From JBFELU01 sp041551965 (GTDB taxonomy: Bacteria; Actinomycetota; Acidimicrobiia; Spongiisociales; UBA11373), in NCBI GenBank assembly GCA_041551965.1, contig JBFELU010000002.1:9869-73868 (forward strand): 64,000 bases of DNA, given 5' to 3'. How positions within the stretch are numbered: the stretch's first letter is position 1; every line of letters begins with the position of its first letter. The notes under the pieces were generated by a model. That model was not told where the DNA came from. It ran no database searches and was given only the letters and a program-made list of their open reading frames with translations. Positions 25,277 through 32,887 of the stretch are shown here, one piece after another. A program made the translations under genes and the position numbers.

Positions 25277-26161
25277 ATCAACGACATCCACGCCGGTTTG
25301 CTGGATGACCTCACCCGCCGCCGCGGCGTGGTCATGCTGATCGGGGCGCGCGACACAGGCAAGACCTCGTTCGGTCTGCGCCTGCTCGAGGCGGCGGTGC
25401 ACGCCGGGAAGACCGCCGCCTACGTCGACGCCGACGTCGACCAGACCACCACCGGACCACCGGGATGCGCCGGTCTCCACTTCGTTCGGGACCGTCGCGA
25501 CCTCGAGGATCTCGAGCGGGCCGATGCGCTCCAGTTCGTGGGCTCGATCACACCCGAGGGCCTCGTGCTCCAGCAGGTGGTGGCGACTGCAGCGCTGGTG
25601 GATCGAGCCCGCGATGAGGCCGACATCGTGGTCGTGGACACCACCGGCGTCGTCTCCGGGGTCACCGGCCAGACCCTCAAGTACCACAAGATGGAGCTGT
25701 GCCGACCCGACATGGTGGTGGGTCTGCAGCGGGGTGCCGAGTTGGAACCGCTCATCGGCATGCTGCGGAGGTTCTTCTCCGCCGACGTCGAGATCGCCCC
25801 GGTGGACCCCGAGATCCGGACGCCGTCACCCGATGAACGGGAGGCGGCTCGCACCAAGGGATTCACGGCCGCCTTTGCCGAGCCGCAACAGCGATGGCGG
25901 GTACGCCCGACCGTATTCGCCCCGACCCTCCCCGCCGGTCTGGATCTCGCCCGCCTCGATCGAGTGCTGGTCGGCGCCCTCGACGGCACCGGATGGTGCC
26001 TCGGTCTCGGCGTGCTCGAGTTCGCCGACGACGTGCTGCGCGTCAGCACCAACGCCGGCGACGGGATGCGGGGCTTGCGGCTGGGCTCGATGACGGTCGA
26101 TACCACGACCTACGAGGTGCAGCGCATAAAGCTGCGCGACCTCATGTTCGGGATCGACTGA
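25277..26161 (+). CDS. Clp1/Grc3-like P-loop protein (putative polynucleotide kinase)
   Basis: About 294 aa. Near the N-terminus lies a Walker A motif, MLIGARDTGKTSFGLRLL, followed by YVDADVDQTTTGPPG, which resembles the D-x-D-Q segment of the Clp1/Grc3 5'-hydroxyl polynucleotide kinase family, and by ADIVVVDTTGVVSG (Walker B-like) with the Lys-rich LKYHKMELCRPD. A C-terminal domain of about 120 aa follows. The start is uncertain: no ATG or GTG lies between the promoter and the P-loop, and ATC at 25277 sits five bases after GGAGG, while TTG 25298 lacks a ribosome site. The substrate is unknown. Confidence 0.75.
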   Translation: MNDIHAGLLDDLTRRRGVVMLIGARDTGKTSFGLRLLEAAVHAGKTAAYVDADVDQTTTGPPGCAGLHFVRDRRDLEDLERADALQFVGSITPEGLVLQQVVATAALVDRARDEADIVVVDTTGVVSGVTGQTLKYHKMELCRPDMVVGLQRGAELEPLIGMLRRFFSADVEIAPVDPEIRTPSPDEREAARTKGFTAAFAEPQQRWRVRPTVFAPTLPAGLDLARLDRVLVGALDGTGWCLGLGVLEFADDVLRVSTNAGDGMRGLRLGSMTVDTTTYEVQRIKLRDLMFGID

Positions 26162-26189
26162 GGAGCGCGAAAGAATCCGCCCCAGAAAC

Positions 26190-26244
26190 TTGTCGACACC
26201 GCTTGTGCACAACCCCCTGTGGATGAGTGTGGATATGTGGAAAA
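26190..26244. promoter_or_regulatory. cluster of five DnaA-box-like 9-mers
   Basis: Inside the 297-base gap between the Clp1-like and VOC genes there are TTGTCGACA (26190), TTGTGCACA (26203), TGTGGATGA (26218), TGTGGATAT (26228) and TGTGGAAAA (26236). Each differs by one base from TTATCCACA or TTGTCCACA or its complement. The rest of the gap (26245-26458) shows no gene or clear repeat. No dnaA, dnaN or rpmH is nearby, so a minor DnaA-binding site is as likely as an origin. Confidence 0.45.
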
Positions 26245-26458
26245 GTCCCCCGAAGGCGCTCCACCAAGGGCAAGGTATGGTGAGATGGGTTCGATTCAAT
26301 GCGCGACATCGCGAAATCGACGTTCCGGGAGCCCCGTTGACGACACCCTCGTCCCCCAATAGGGTCGGCCGCGCAAGGCCCGAGGTGCCGATGCGAGACG
26401 GCGCTCCGTTTGGGGAAGTGCGGGGCGGCGGCCGTGGAGGTTCGTCGGGCCTTCGCCC

Positions 26459-26980
26459 ATGATCAGCGGGATTCGGCTCCCGGTGCGATGGTCGACCATC
26501 GGTTTCCCGGCCGCCTTCCGTGCCGAGGTCATCACGATCACCGACGGCTCACCCGCATGGAGTTGGGAAGGGACCATCCCCGAACTCGGGATCCCCACCT
26601 TCCGCCCCCCGACGGCCGACGTCGTCCCCGGGTGGGGCGTGGACCATCTCGTCCTGCTCGTGCCCACCATCGAGATCTCGGTGCTCGACATCGAGCGGGC
26701 CGGCTACCGGGTCCGGCGGCGGGCGGAAGTCCGCGGCAGCCCGGTCGCCTTCTTCCGCGTGGGCCCAGTGCTCGAGGTCATCGAGGCCGCGGTGCCCGAG
26801 CCGACCTTGTACGGGATTGCGCTCTGGACCCGGGAGGATCTGAGTGAGGTCGCCCGACGCCTGCGCTCGACGGGCACCGACCTGGGGGGCCCGAGGCGGG
26901 CGATTCAGCCGGGCCGGGAGATCCTGACGGTGCGCGGCCTCGGAGCCGGTCTCGCCGTCATGACGCCGCCGACGGCATGA
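26459..26980 (+). CDS. VOC (glyoxalase-like) family protein
   Basis: A 173-aa protein with two betaalphabetabetabeta-like halves: GWGVDHLVLLVPTIEISVLDIERAGY in the second third resembles the start of a vicinal-oxygen-chelate module, and FFRVGPVLEVIEAA ends with a metal-ligand-like glutamate. The reaction is not predictable. The ATG at 26459 has no strong ribosome site. The last 23 bases overlap the end of the glycosyltransferase gene on the opposite strand. Confidence 0.65.
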   Translation: MISGIRLPVRWSTIGFPAAFRAEVITITDGSPAWSWEGTIPELGIPTFRPPTADVVPGWGVDHLVLLVPTIEISVLDIERAGYRVRRRAEVRGSPVAFFRVGPVLEVIEAAVPEPTLYGIALWTREDLSEVARRLRSTGTDLGGPRRAIQPGREILTVRGLGAGLAVMTPPTA

Positions 26981-28157
26981 TTCCGGCGTAGAGCTCGAGG
27001 AGACGATCGACCGTCGCCACCCAGGAGAACTGCTCGGCGTGTGCCACCGCGCCGGCCGACAGTCTCGCTGCGGTGGCCGGATCACCGAGCACCCGCACCA
27101 GGGCTTCTCCGAAGTGGGCCGGATCCCAACCGTCGACGAGAAACCCGGAGGTGCCGTCGGACACCGCATGGGCCAGTCCGCCGACGCGGGAAGCGATCAC
27201 AGGGAGCCCGCACGCCTGGGCCTCGGCGGCAACCAGCCCGAACGACTCGCTCCGGGACGGGACGAGGAGCACGTCGGCGGCCCGGAAGGCGTCGGCCATG
27301 GCCGCGTGCGGCATCGGCGGCCGGAATTCGATCCGATGGCCGGCGGCCAGGTCGCGCAGCTTCTCGATCTCCCGTTCTCCTCTGGGCCCACTGGGGCCGC
27401 CGATCACCAACATCTGGAGATCGGGGACCCGGTCGGCGGCGGTGACGAAGGCGCGAACGGCCACGTCGGCCGCCTTGAGCGGCTGGATCCTCCCGGCGAA
27501 CAGCACCATCGGCCCCTCCGAAAGGCCGAGGGCCGCCCGGGAGCGGGCCCGATCGCCGGGATGGAACACGTCGTGATCGACGCCGGGCGGAGAGACGCAG
27601 AGACGCTCGGGGTCCGCCCCGTAGTGCTCGAGGAGTTGGCCGGCTTCGACCGGGGTCGATGCGACCACACACCCGGCCCGGCTGATCACCTCCGTCTCGG
27701 CGGCGATGCGGAGCAGGCTCGTCGGGGGGTCGTCGGCCCGGCGGTTGGCGTCCTTGACGCGTCCCAGTGTGTGAAACGAGATGGCAAAGGGAACATCGAG
27801 GACATCCTGGAGAAGCACTCCCGCCCAGCCGGACAGCCAGTAATGGGAGTGGACGACATCGTGACGCACTTCGCGGGCGGCGGCCCACTTGATGACTCCC
27901 TCGGCGAACTCCCCGACGGCTCCGGCCGGGTCGTCCGAAGCGACGTCGACATGGACCACCCGGTACCCGCCGGATGACTCCACCTCGTCGGGCACGTTGG
28001 CGTCGCGACGGGCGGTGAACACATCGACCGCCACTCCCCGGGCGGCGAGCGCGCCGGCGAGCTCGTCGATGTAGACATTCATGCCGCCGGCGTTCCCCGA
28101 TCCGGGAACCGTCAGCGGGCAGGTGTGGATGCTCAGGAACGCAACCCGCTCGATCAT
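26958..28157 (-). CDS. mshA: GT4 glycosyltransferase, MshA-like
   Basis: A 399-aa GT-B enzyme closely resembling MshA, which links GlcNAc to inositol 3-phosphate in the first step of mycothiol synthesis. Matching stretches are PGSGNAGGMNVYIDELAGAL, DVVHSHYWLSGWAG, HTLGRVKDANR, VDHDVFHPGDR, ALGL, FAGRIQPLKAADVAVRAF and SRSESFGLVAAEAQACGLPV. Sucrose-phosphate synthase-type GT4 enzymes are the main alternative, and no other mycothiol gene is in the window. The ATG overlaps the stop of the following acetyltransferase gene (ATGA), so the two are co-transcribed. Confidence 0.8.
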   Translation of the reverse strand: MIERVAFLSIHTCPLTVPGSGNAGGMNVYIDELAGALAARGVAVDVFTARRDANVPDEVESSGGYRVVHVDVASDDPAGAVGEFAEGVIKWAAAREVRHDVVHSHYWLSGWAGVLLQDVLDVPFAISFHTLGRVKDANRRADDPPTSLLRIAAETEVISRAGCVVASTPVEAGQLLEHYGADPERLCVSPPGVDHDVFHPGDRARSRAALGLSEGPMVLFAGRIQPLKAADVAVRAFVTAADRVPDLQMLVIGGPSGPRGEREIEKLRDLAAGHRIEFRPPMPHAAMADAFRAADVLLVPSRSESFGLVAAEAQACGLPVIASRVGGLAHAVSDGTSGFLVDGWDPAHFGEALVRVLGDPATAARLSAGAVAHAEQFSWVATVDRLLELYAGIMPSAAS

Positions 28158-29062
28158 GTCGTACCCTCCAGGAGGTACAACTCCCGCGGCTCTGCTCCCA
28201 TTCTGAACTTGTAGGTCTCGTCACCCTTGAGGAAGTCGAAGACCGACCGCCCCGCCGCCACCGAATCCGACAACAGGAGCTCGAGCAGCACCATGCCCGG
28301 CGAAGTCGCCGCGGCCGACGGGTCGAAGGCCGAGTTGTAGAGGTAGTAGGCATCGGGGGTCTCGAACCCGAACGACGCCGCCAGTGCGATGCCCTCCTCG
28401 CCGGTGAGGAGATGGATGCCGGCCCCGGACACTTCGAGCAGCGAGCCGAAGAAGGACTCCAAGGCCGGGGTCATGAACAACCCCTTCGGTCCGGGGGCAC
28501 TCCGATGCATCTCCGCAAACCGGGCGAGGGCGGTGCGGTCGGTTGCCCTGGTGATTCGGGCCGGACCGTGGGTCTCGGTGAAGCGGCGCATCTTGCGTCG
28601 CGTCTCATGGCGCTGCTTCGACCCCAGAGCGGCCAGGCGATCCTCATCGGTCGCGGGAAGGTTCAGCACGGCGCTCACCTCGTCCGGCCGAGCCACCACG
28701 GCGAAGCCGGCGGCCTCGAGACCGTCCTTCAACTGCGCGGCGGCTTCCCCCGGGAGCGAGTCGAACAGGAACCGGGTCCCCGGTTGGAGCGTTCCCAGGA
28801 ACTCAGCCGCCGCGGCGCCTCCCCCCGATCCCAGCGGGCTGTGGTAGTCGGTGAGGTCTGCCTCGCCCAGGAACTCCACGGTTCCCGTCACCTCCCGCAA
28901 GGGCAGGAGCGCCGTCTCGGATTCCACCAACCGCAACTCGCCGCCGCCACGGTGACGCCACCAGGCCTCGAGGAACCCGCGATGAGGGAAGGGCCCCACC
29001 GCCGCAGCGGCCGGCGGACGGGTCCAATCGACCGCGGACCAGTCGTCGGTGACCTCGATCAC
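28154..29062 (-). CDS. GNAT-fold acetyltransferase (Acetyltransf_6 type)
   Basis: A 302-aa protein with the double-GNAT layout of the Acetyltransf_6/BioF2-like family: an N-terminal half with FLEAWWRHRGGG and PLREV, then KQRHETRRKMRRF, a segment typical of this family, and a C-terminal half ending in FDFLKGDETYKFRMGAEPRELY. Related proteins act in polysaccharide or peptidoglycan modification (CelD-, FemX-like). It is not the MshD family even though it sits beside the MshA-like gene. The GTG at 29062 overlaps the asparaginase stop. Confidence 0.8.
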   Translation of the reverse strand: MIEVTDDWSAVDWTRPPAAAAVGPFPHRGFLEAWWRHRGGGELRLVESETALLPLREVTGTVEFLGEADLTDYHSPLGSGGGAAAAEFLGTLQPGTRFLFDSLPGEAAAQLKDGLEAAGFAVVARPDEVSAVLNLPATDEDRLAALGSKQRHETRRKMRRFTETHGPARITRATDRTALARFAEMHRSAPGPKGLFMTPALESFFGSLLEVSGAGIHLLTGEEGIALAASFGFETPDAYYLYNSAFDPSAAATSPGMVLLELLLSDSVAAGRSVFDFLKGDETYKFRMGAEPRELYLLEGTT

Positions 29063-30000
29063 TCGGCGTCCTCCAGGGGCCGGGTCGTGCCGACGCGACG
29101 GGCTCCGCCGAGTACGGGGGGTCGCGCCACCTCAGCCAGGGCCTGCTCCGGATGAGCGGGGAGCAGGCCGAGACGACGCAGCATCTCGATCACGGCGATC
29201 ACGGCCGCCGGCAGCGCCCCGGTCCACGCCTTGGCGGCGATCCCCACTCCGGAGAAGTGGGCCAGGCCGAGGCACCCCATTGCCCCCCCTTTGACGGCCG
29301 CCGGGATCCAACGCGCCAACTGCGTCTCCTCTCGATCCCCGTCCGCGGTGAGCGCGGAGAAGCGGGACACAGCCCGCGCCACCTCCGAGAGCCGCGGATC
29401 CGAAGCCAGCGCCGCGTAGGCGGTGGCCAATCCGATCACGGTGCCGCCGAAGGTCGGCACCCCACACCCATCGACCCCGACGGGACCGACGTCCTCCCGG
29501 GTCGTCTCGGCCAGGCACGAGGCGATCTCCTTCTGGAGGGGATGGGCAGAATCGGTGTAGTGGAAAGACCATTCGAGCGCGGCACAGGCCCGCAACATCG
29601 CGGCGTGCTTTCCGGAGCAGTTGTGGGCCAACCGCCTCGGGGATGCCCAACCGGCGGCTCCGGCACGGCGCATCGCCGAAGGGCTCATCGGCCAGGAAGG
29701 AGGGCAGGCGAGGTTCTCCTCCCCCAAGCCGACCTCCCGCAGCATCTCGGTGACGTGGGCGAGGTGCACCGGTTGACCGCCGTGACTCGCCGACGCGATC
29801 GCCAGCCGCTCCGGCGCCAAGTCGGCGCCGAGCCGTTGGGAAACCGAGGCCTGAAAGGGCTTGATCGCCGAGCGGAAGAAGAACCTTCGATCGAGATCGG
29901 TGCCAAAGGTCTCCAGGACCTTGCCGGACGAATCCACTGCAGCGACCGTCACCGAGTGCCGGGCCTCCACCAGCCCGGATCGCTCCACGCCGATCTGCAC
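29059..30000 (-). CDS. L-asparaginase II family protein
   Basis: A 313-aa protein of the Asparaginase_II family (COG4448), distinct from AnsA/AnsB. Typical stretches are RSAIKPFQA near residue 45, ASASHGGQPVHLAHV, AHNCSGKHAAMLRAC and GVDGCGVPTFGGTVIGLA. Members are presumed or shown to hydrolyse asparagine. The GTG at 30000 is one base after the stop of the RsiG-like gene, and the gene overlaps the acetyltransferase gene by four bases. Confidence 0.83.
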   Translation of the reverse strand: MQIGVERSGLVEARHSVTVAAVDSSGKVLETFGTDLDRRFFFRSAIKPFQASVSQRLGADLAPERLAIASASHGGQPVHLAHVTEMLREVGLGEENLACPPSWPMSPSAMRRAGAAGWASPRRLAHNCSGKHAAMLRACAALEWSFHYTDSAHPLQKEIASCLAETTREDVGPVGVDGCGVPTFGGTVIGLATAYAALASDPRLSEVARAVSRFSALTADGDREETQLARWIPAAVKGGAMGCLGLAHFSGVGIAAKAWTGALPAAVIAVIEMLRRLGLLPAHPEQALAEVARPPVLGGARRVGTTRPLEDAE

Positions 30001-30001
30001 G

Positions 30002-30541
30002 TCAGTCCTGCTGCAGCAACTCGTGGGGATCGGCCAGACCTTCGCGATAGCGGCGGGTCAATTCGTGCTGCACCGCATCATGGGCTTCGAACACCGCTCG
30101 TCGCTGCCGCGATATCTCGCCCTCGGCCTCGGTGAGCGTTGCCTGGATCTGCTCCAACTCCTCGTCGTCGATCTCGTGGAGATGCACGAGGAAGTCGTCG
30201 CCGAGCACGCGGTCGATGGCCCGGCGACCCCGCCCCGAGAACTCCGGGGCATCGATCTCGAGCCGGCGCGAGGCAACCGGTGCGGTCGACGGCGTGGCTC
30301 CGGCCAGGATGTCGGGGAGCGCCTCGATCAGGCTCCGCTCTTCCTCACCGCTCCGGCGTCGCATCTCGAAGGACAGCAGATCCATGCGTCCGTGCAGCAG
30401 GCGGCGGTAGTAGGACAGCTCGGTGTCCAACTCATCGCAGATACGGCGACGACGGCGGAGCTCGTCGATGCCGATCTCGGTGAGCTCGGCCACGAACTCG
30501 GGGGATTCGACCAGGTCGATACGGCGGCGGTTCTTTGTCAC
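30002..30541 (-). CDS. RsiG/AmfC-like protein with two c-di-GMP-binding signature motifs
   Basis: A 179-aa, mostly helical protein with two long coiled-coil stretches. RsiG of Streptomyces is an anti-sigma factor that binds c-di-GMP through two copies of E(x3)S(x2)R(x3)Q(x3)D. Here the first helix has D39, S43, R46, H50, D54 and the second E140, S144, R147, F151, D155, with identical spacing; S, R and D are kept in both copies and the glutamine is replaced. This supports a c-di-GMP-responsive sigma regulator, though no sigma gene is adjacent. The GTG start follows GAGGGTG. Confidence 0.7.
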   Translation of the reverse strand: MTKNRRRIDLVESPEFVAELTEIGIDELRRRRRICDELDTELSYYRRLLHGRMDLLSFEMRRRSGEEERSLIEALPDILAGATPSTAPVASRRLEIDAPEFSGRGRRAIDRVLGDDFLVHLHEIDDEELEQIQATLTEAEGEISRQRRAVFEAHDAVQHELTRRYREGLADPHELLQQD

Positions 30542-30573
30542 GACATCACCCTCAGGACCGAGAGCCTAGGGGG

Positions 30574-31719
30574 TCAGCATACGGCCCGGACCGAAGGATA
30601 CGGGTTCACGGCAATGGTGCCACCCGGAAAGATCCCGAAGTGGAGGTGATAGGCCCCCGGTGCCGGATTCCCCGTGTCTCCCACCGTCCCGATCACGGTT
30701 CCGATGGTGATGGTGTCGCCGCTCCCGAGATCGGCGGCGAACGCGTCGAGGTGGGCGTAGAAGTAAGACACGCCGTAGTCGGAGTGCAGCCAGGCAGTGT
30801 TGCCGCCGAGCACACTCGATCCGTATCGAATGACGCCGTTGGCCACCGCCACCAGCGGCGTGCCCCTCGGCGCCATCATGTCCGTCCCCCGGTGGGTGCG
30901 GCCCCCGGAACGAGGAGCACCCCACGTGTCGATGAAGGACGAGGGCCCGGCCACCGGACAGATGAACCCCGGGGTGAGATCGAACCCGATCCCGGCCGCC
31001 GGTCCCGCCGTCGCCTCCAGGAGAGCCCGGCGAATCCGCTCCTCCTCCTCGCGTCGGCGGCGCTCTTCTTCCTCGCGTCTCCGCTGCTCGGCCAGTTCGC
31101 CTTCGACCTGGGCCAGATCCTGATCTGCCTCGGCGAGACCTTGCTCCGCTTCGGCGAAAAGCTCGTTCATGCGGGCCGCCACCGCCTCCGCTTCGAGCCG
31201 CAATTCGGTTACCCGATCCGAGTCGGCCGCGACCTGCTCTTCGAGCCGCTCCATCTCGTCGGTGATCGCCAGCAGCGACGTCAACGCTGCGGCATCGGCC
31301 TCGATGGCACCGGCGAGGATCTCCCGGGCGATGACCGCCTGCTGCACCCGATCGGAGGCAAACACGAGCGATACCTCGTCGGCCCGTTCTCCCCGCATGT
31401 AGGCGTCGACCGCTCGCAGCCGAACGGTCTCCCTGAGATTCCCGACCTCGTTCTCGTAGGTATCGATGCGGCTCCGCAGCTGACCCATCCGGAAGGTGAG
31501 CTCTTGGAACTCCGCGTTGATCTCCTCGTAGCGAGTCACGGCCGCCTCGAGGTCCTGGAGGGCAGCGGCCCGCTCGGTCGCCGCCGCCTCTCGATCGCGT
31601 CGGGCCTCCTCAACCTCTTCTTCCGTCACCGAACGCGCCGGGACCGCCGTCGCCATCAGCCACAACAGCATCAGGCCGACGGCGGTCAGCAGCCGACGGT
31701 TGGCGAAGCGCATCTTCAT
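30574..31719 (-). CDS. M23 family metallopeptidase with N-terminal coiled coil
   Basis: A 381-aa exported protein. A signal peptide (about residues 1-30, MKMRFANRRLL then a hydrophobic core ending VPARS) is followed by about 210 residues of coiled coil, very rich in Glu, Arg and Ala, including a run of EEERRRREEEER type. The C-terminal M23 endopeptidase domain has HRGTDMMAP and HLHFG zinc-ligand motifs. This is the EnvC/NlpD-like layout used in peptidoglycan cleavage at division. ATG 31719 was chosen; ATG 31713 is close by. Confidence 0.87.
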   Translation of the reverse strand: MKMRFANRRLLTAVGLMLLWLMATAVPARSVTEEEVEEARRDREAAATERAAALQDLEAAVTRYEEINAEFQELTFRMGQLRSRIDTYENEVGNLRETVRLRAVDAYMRGERADEVSLVFASDRVQQAVIAREILAGAIEADAAALTSLLAITDEMERLEEQVAADSDRVTELRLEAEAVAARMNELFAEAEQGLAEADQDLAQVEGELAEQRRREEEERRRREEEERIRRALLEATAGPAAGIGFDLTPGFICPVAGPSSFIDTWGAPRSGGRTHRGTDMMAPRGTPLVAVANGVIRYGSSVLGGNTAWLHSDYGVSYFYAHLDAFAADLGSGDTITIGTVIGTVGDTGNPAPGAYHLHFGIFPGGTIAVNPYPSVRAVC

Positions 31720-31799
31720 CGAGTGCCCGTCATCGTATGAGTGAATCGGGGTTATCCCCAGCCTTTCATCGGCAGCCCCGCCGTGGTGGTGAATCGGAT

Positions 31800-32780
31800 T
31801 CAGGCGAGCAGCCGCAGCACGAGCCAGAACGGGCCCGAGGCCATCAGCAGCCCGTCGACGGCGTGGAAGCTCCCCGGCATGGCCCCCGACGAGTAGAAGC
31901 CCCCGGTGCGAAGCAGCGAACCGATCGTCCTCCCGGCGACCAGAGCCACCGCCGCTGCCGCCGCCGCCACCAGGCCCAGCACGAGGTCGTCCATGAGGGT
32001 CGCGCCCCCGATCCCACCCGCCGCCAAGGCGGCGAGCGAGGCGACGACCATCGAGTCGAGGCCGGGGACGTTCGCTTGGGCGGCAAACCACCCGAGTACC
32101 GCCGCAGCCACGGCCACGACCAGGAAGGCGAGAGCATCGTCCTCCGACCTCAGCCGGAGCAGCACGAGGGCCGAGGAGCCGAACCCGGCGATCAAGGCCA
32201 GCATCGCGCTGCCCGCCACCGATTCGATCGGACGGAGGTGTGGTCTCACGACCGCCCACACCAGGGCGACGAGTCCGGCCCCGATCGTGGCCCCGGCCAT
32301 CCCGGCACCGCCCCACCGGTAGGTGGCGAGCGCTCCGCCCACCACGCCGACCAGGAGGGGACCGAAGCCGAGATGGACGTCGCGGCTGCGGGCCGACTCG
32401 GTGATGTCGTAGGCCCACAGCAGACCGGTGAGCACGACGGCGACGGTGAACCACTGCAACGAAACGGCGTTGGTGACGAAGAGGGCGAGCGCGATCGCGA
32501 GGACGAGGCCGATCTCCATGCCGATGGGAGAACGAATCGTGGTTGCGCCCCCCGAAACCGGGGGAATGAGGGCAACCTCGTCGTCATCACCGACGGGGGT
32601 TTCCCCATCGGCCTGCTCCCCGTTCACCCACACCTGGGCGGCCGGAAGGCCCCGCTCGAAGGCAGGCCCGAATCGATCGGCCGCCCGGCCGAGCACCTCG
32701 GCGACCGACGATCCCTCGATCTCCGCCGACGCCGAGCCGGCCGCCTCGCGGAGATTCGCAAAGAGACGCAGGCGGGCCAT
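31800..32780 (-). CDS. MoaD/ThiS-like domain fused to an integral membrane domain
   Basis: A 326-aa protein. Residues 1-80 form a beta-grasp MoaD-like domain (MARLRLFANLREAAG ... VALIPPVSGG) with the Gly-Gly pair at 77-78. About 240 residues with eight or so helices follow; its last part, RTGGFYSSGAMPGSFHAVDG, recalls the CdsA (phosphatidate cytidylyltransferase) signature but lacks the KD, HGG and DR residues. The diglycine is therefore internal, so MoaD-type sulfur transfer would need cleavage. Function is not known. ATG 32780 starts exactly at the MoaD domain. Confidence 0.7.
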   Translation of the reverse strand: MARLRLFANLREAAGSASAEIEGSSVAEVLGRAADRFGPAFERGLPAAQVWVNGEQADGETPVGDDDEVALIPPVSGGATTIRSPIGMEIGLVLAIALALFVTNAVSLQWFTVAVVLTGLLWAYDITESARSRDVHLGFGPLLVGVVGGALATYRWGGAGMAGATIGAGLVALVWAVVRPHLRPIESVAGSAMLALIAGFGSSALVLLRLRSEDDALAFLVVAVAAAVLGWFAAQANVPGLDSMVVASLAALAAGGIGGATLMDDLVLGLVAAAAAAVALVAGRTIGSLLRTGGFYSSGAMPGSFHAVDGLLMASGPFWLVLRLLA

Positions 32781-32874
32781 CAGGCGGCCACCATTCGATC
32801 ACGTGGGGCGAGGTGCATGTCTCTCCGGTCGGTCAGGCGCCAGCGTACCGGGAGAGGGAAGGGTGACCACCGAT

Positions 32875-32880
32875 TAGCTT
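32875..32880 (+). promoter_or_regulatory. -10 element (TAGCTT) of the HMGL-like gene
   Basis: TAGCTT ends seven bases before GTG 32888, the spacing of a leaderless start. It overlaps the alternative TTG at 32879, which argues against that codon. Confidence 0.45.
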
Positions 32881-32887
32881 GCGTCGG

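Noticed and set aside
26162..26458. Chromosomal origin of replication
   Set aside because: DnaA-like boxes are present, but no AT-rich unwinding region and no dnaA, dnaN, rpmH or gidB genes; kept only as a DnaA-box cluster.
28154..29062. Mycothiol synthase MshD
   Set aside because: Although next to an MshA-like gene, the sequence follows the Acetyltransf_6 pattern and not the double-GNAT MshD pattern.
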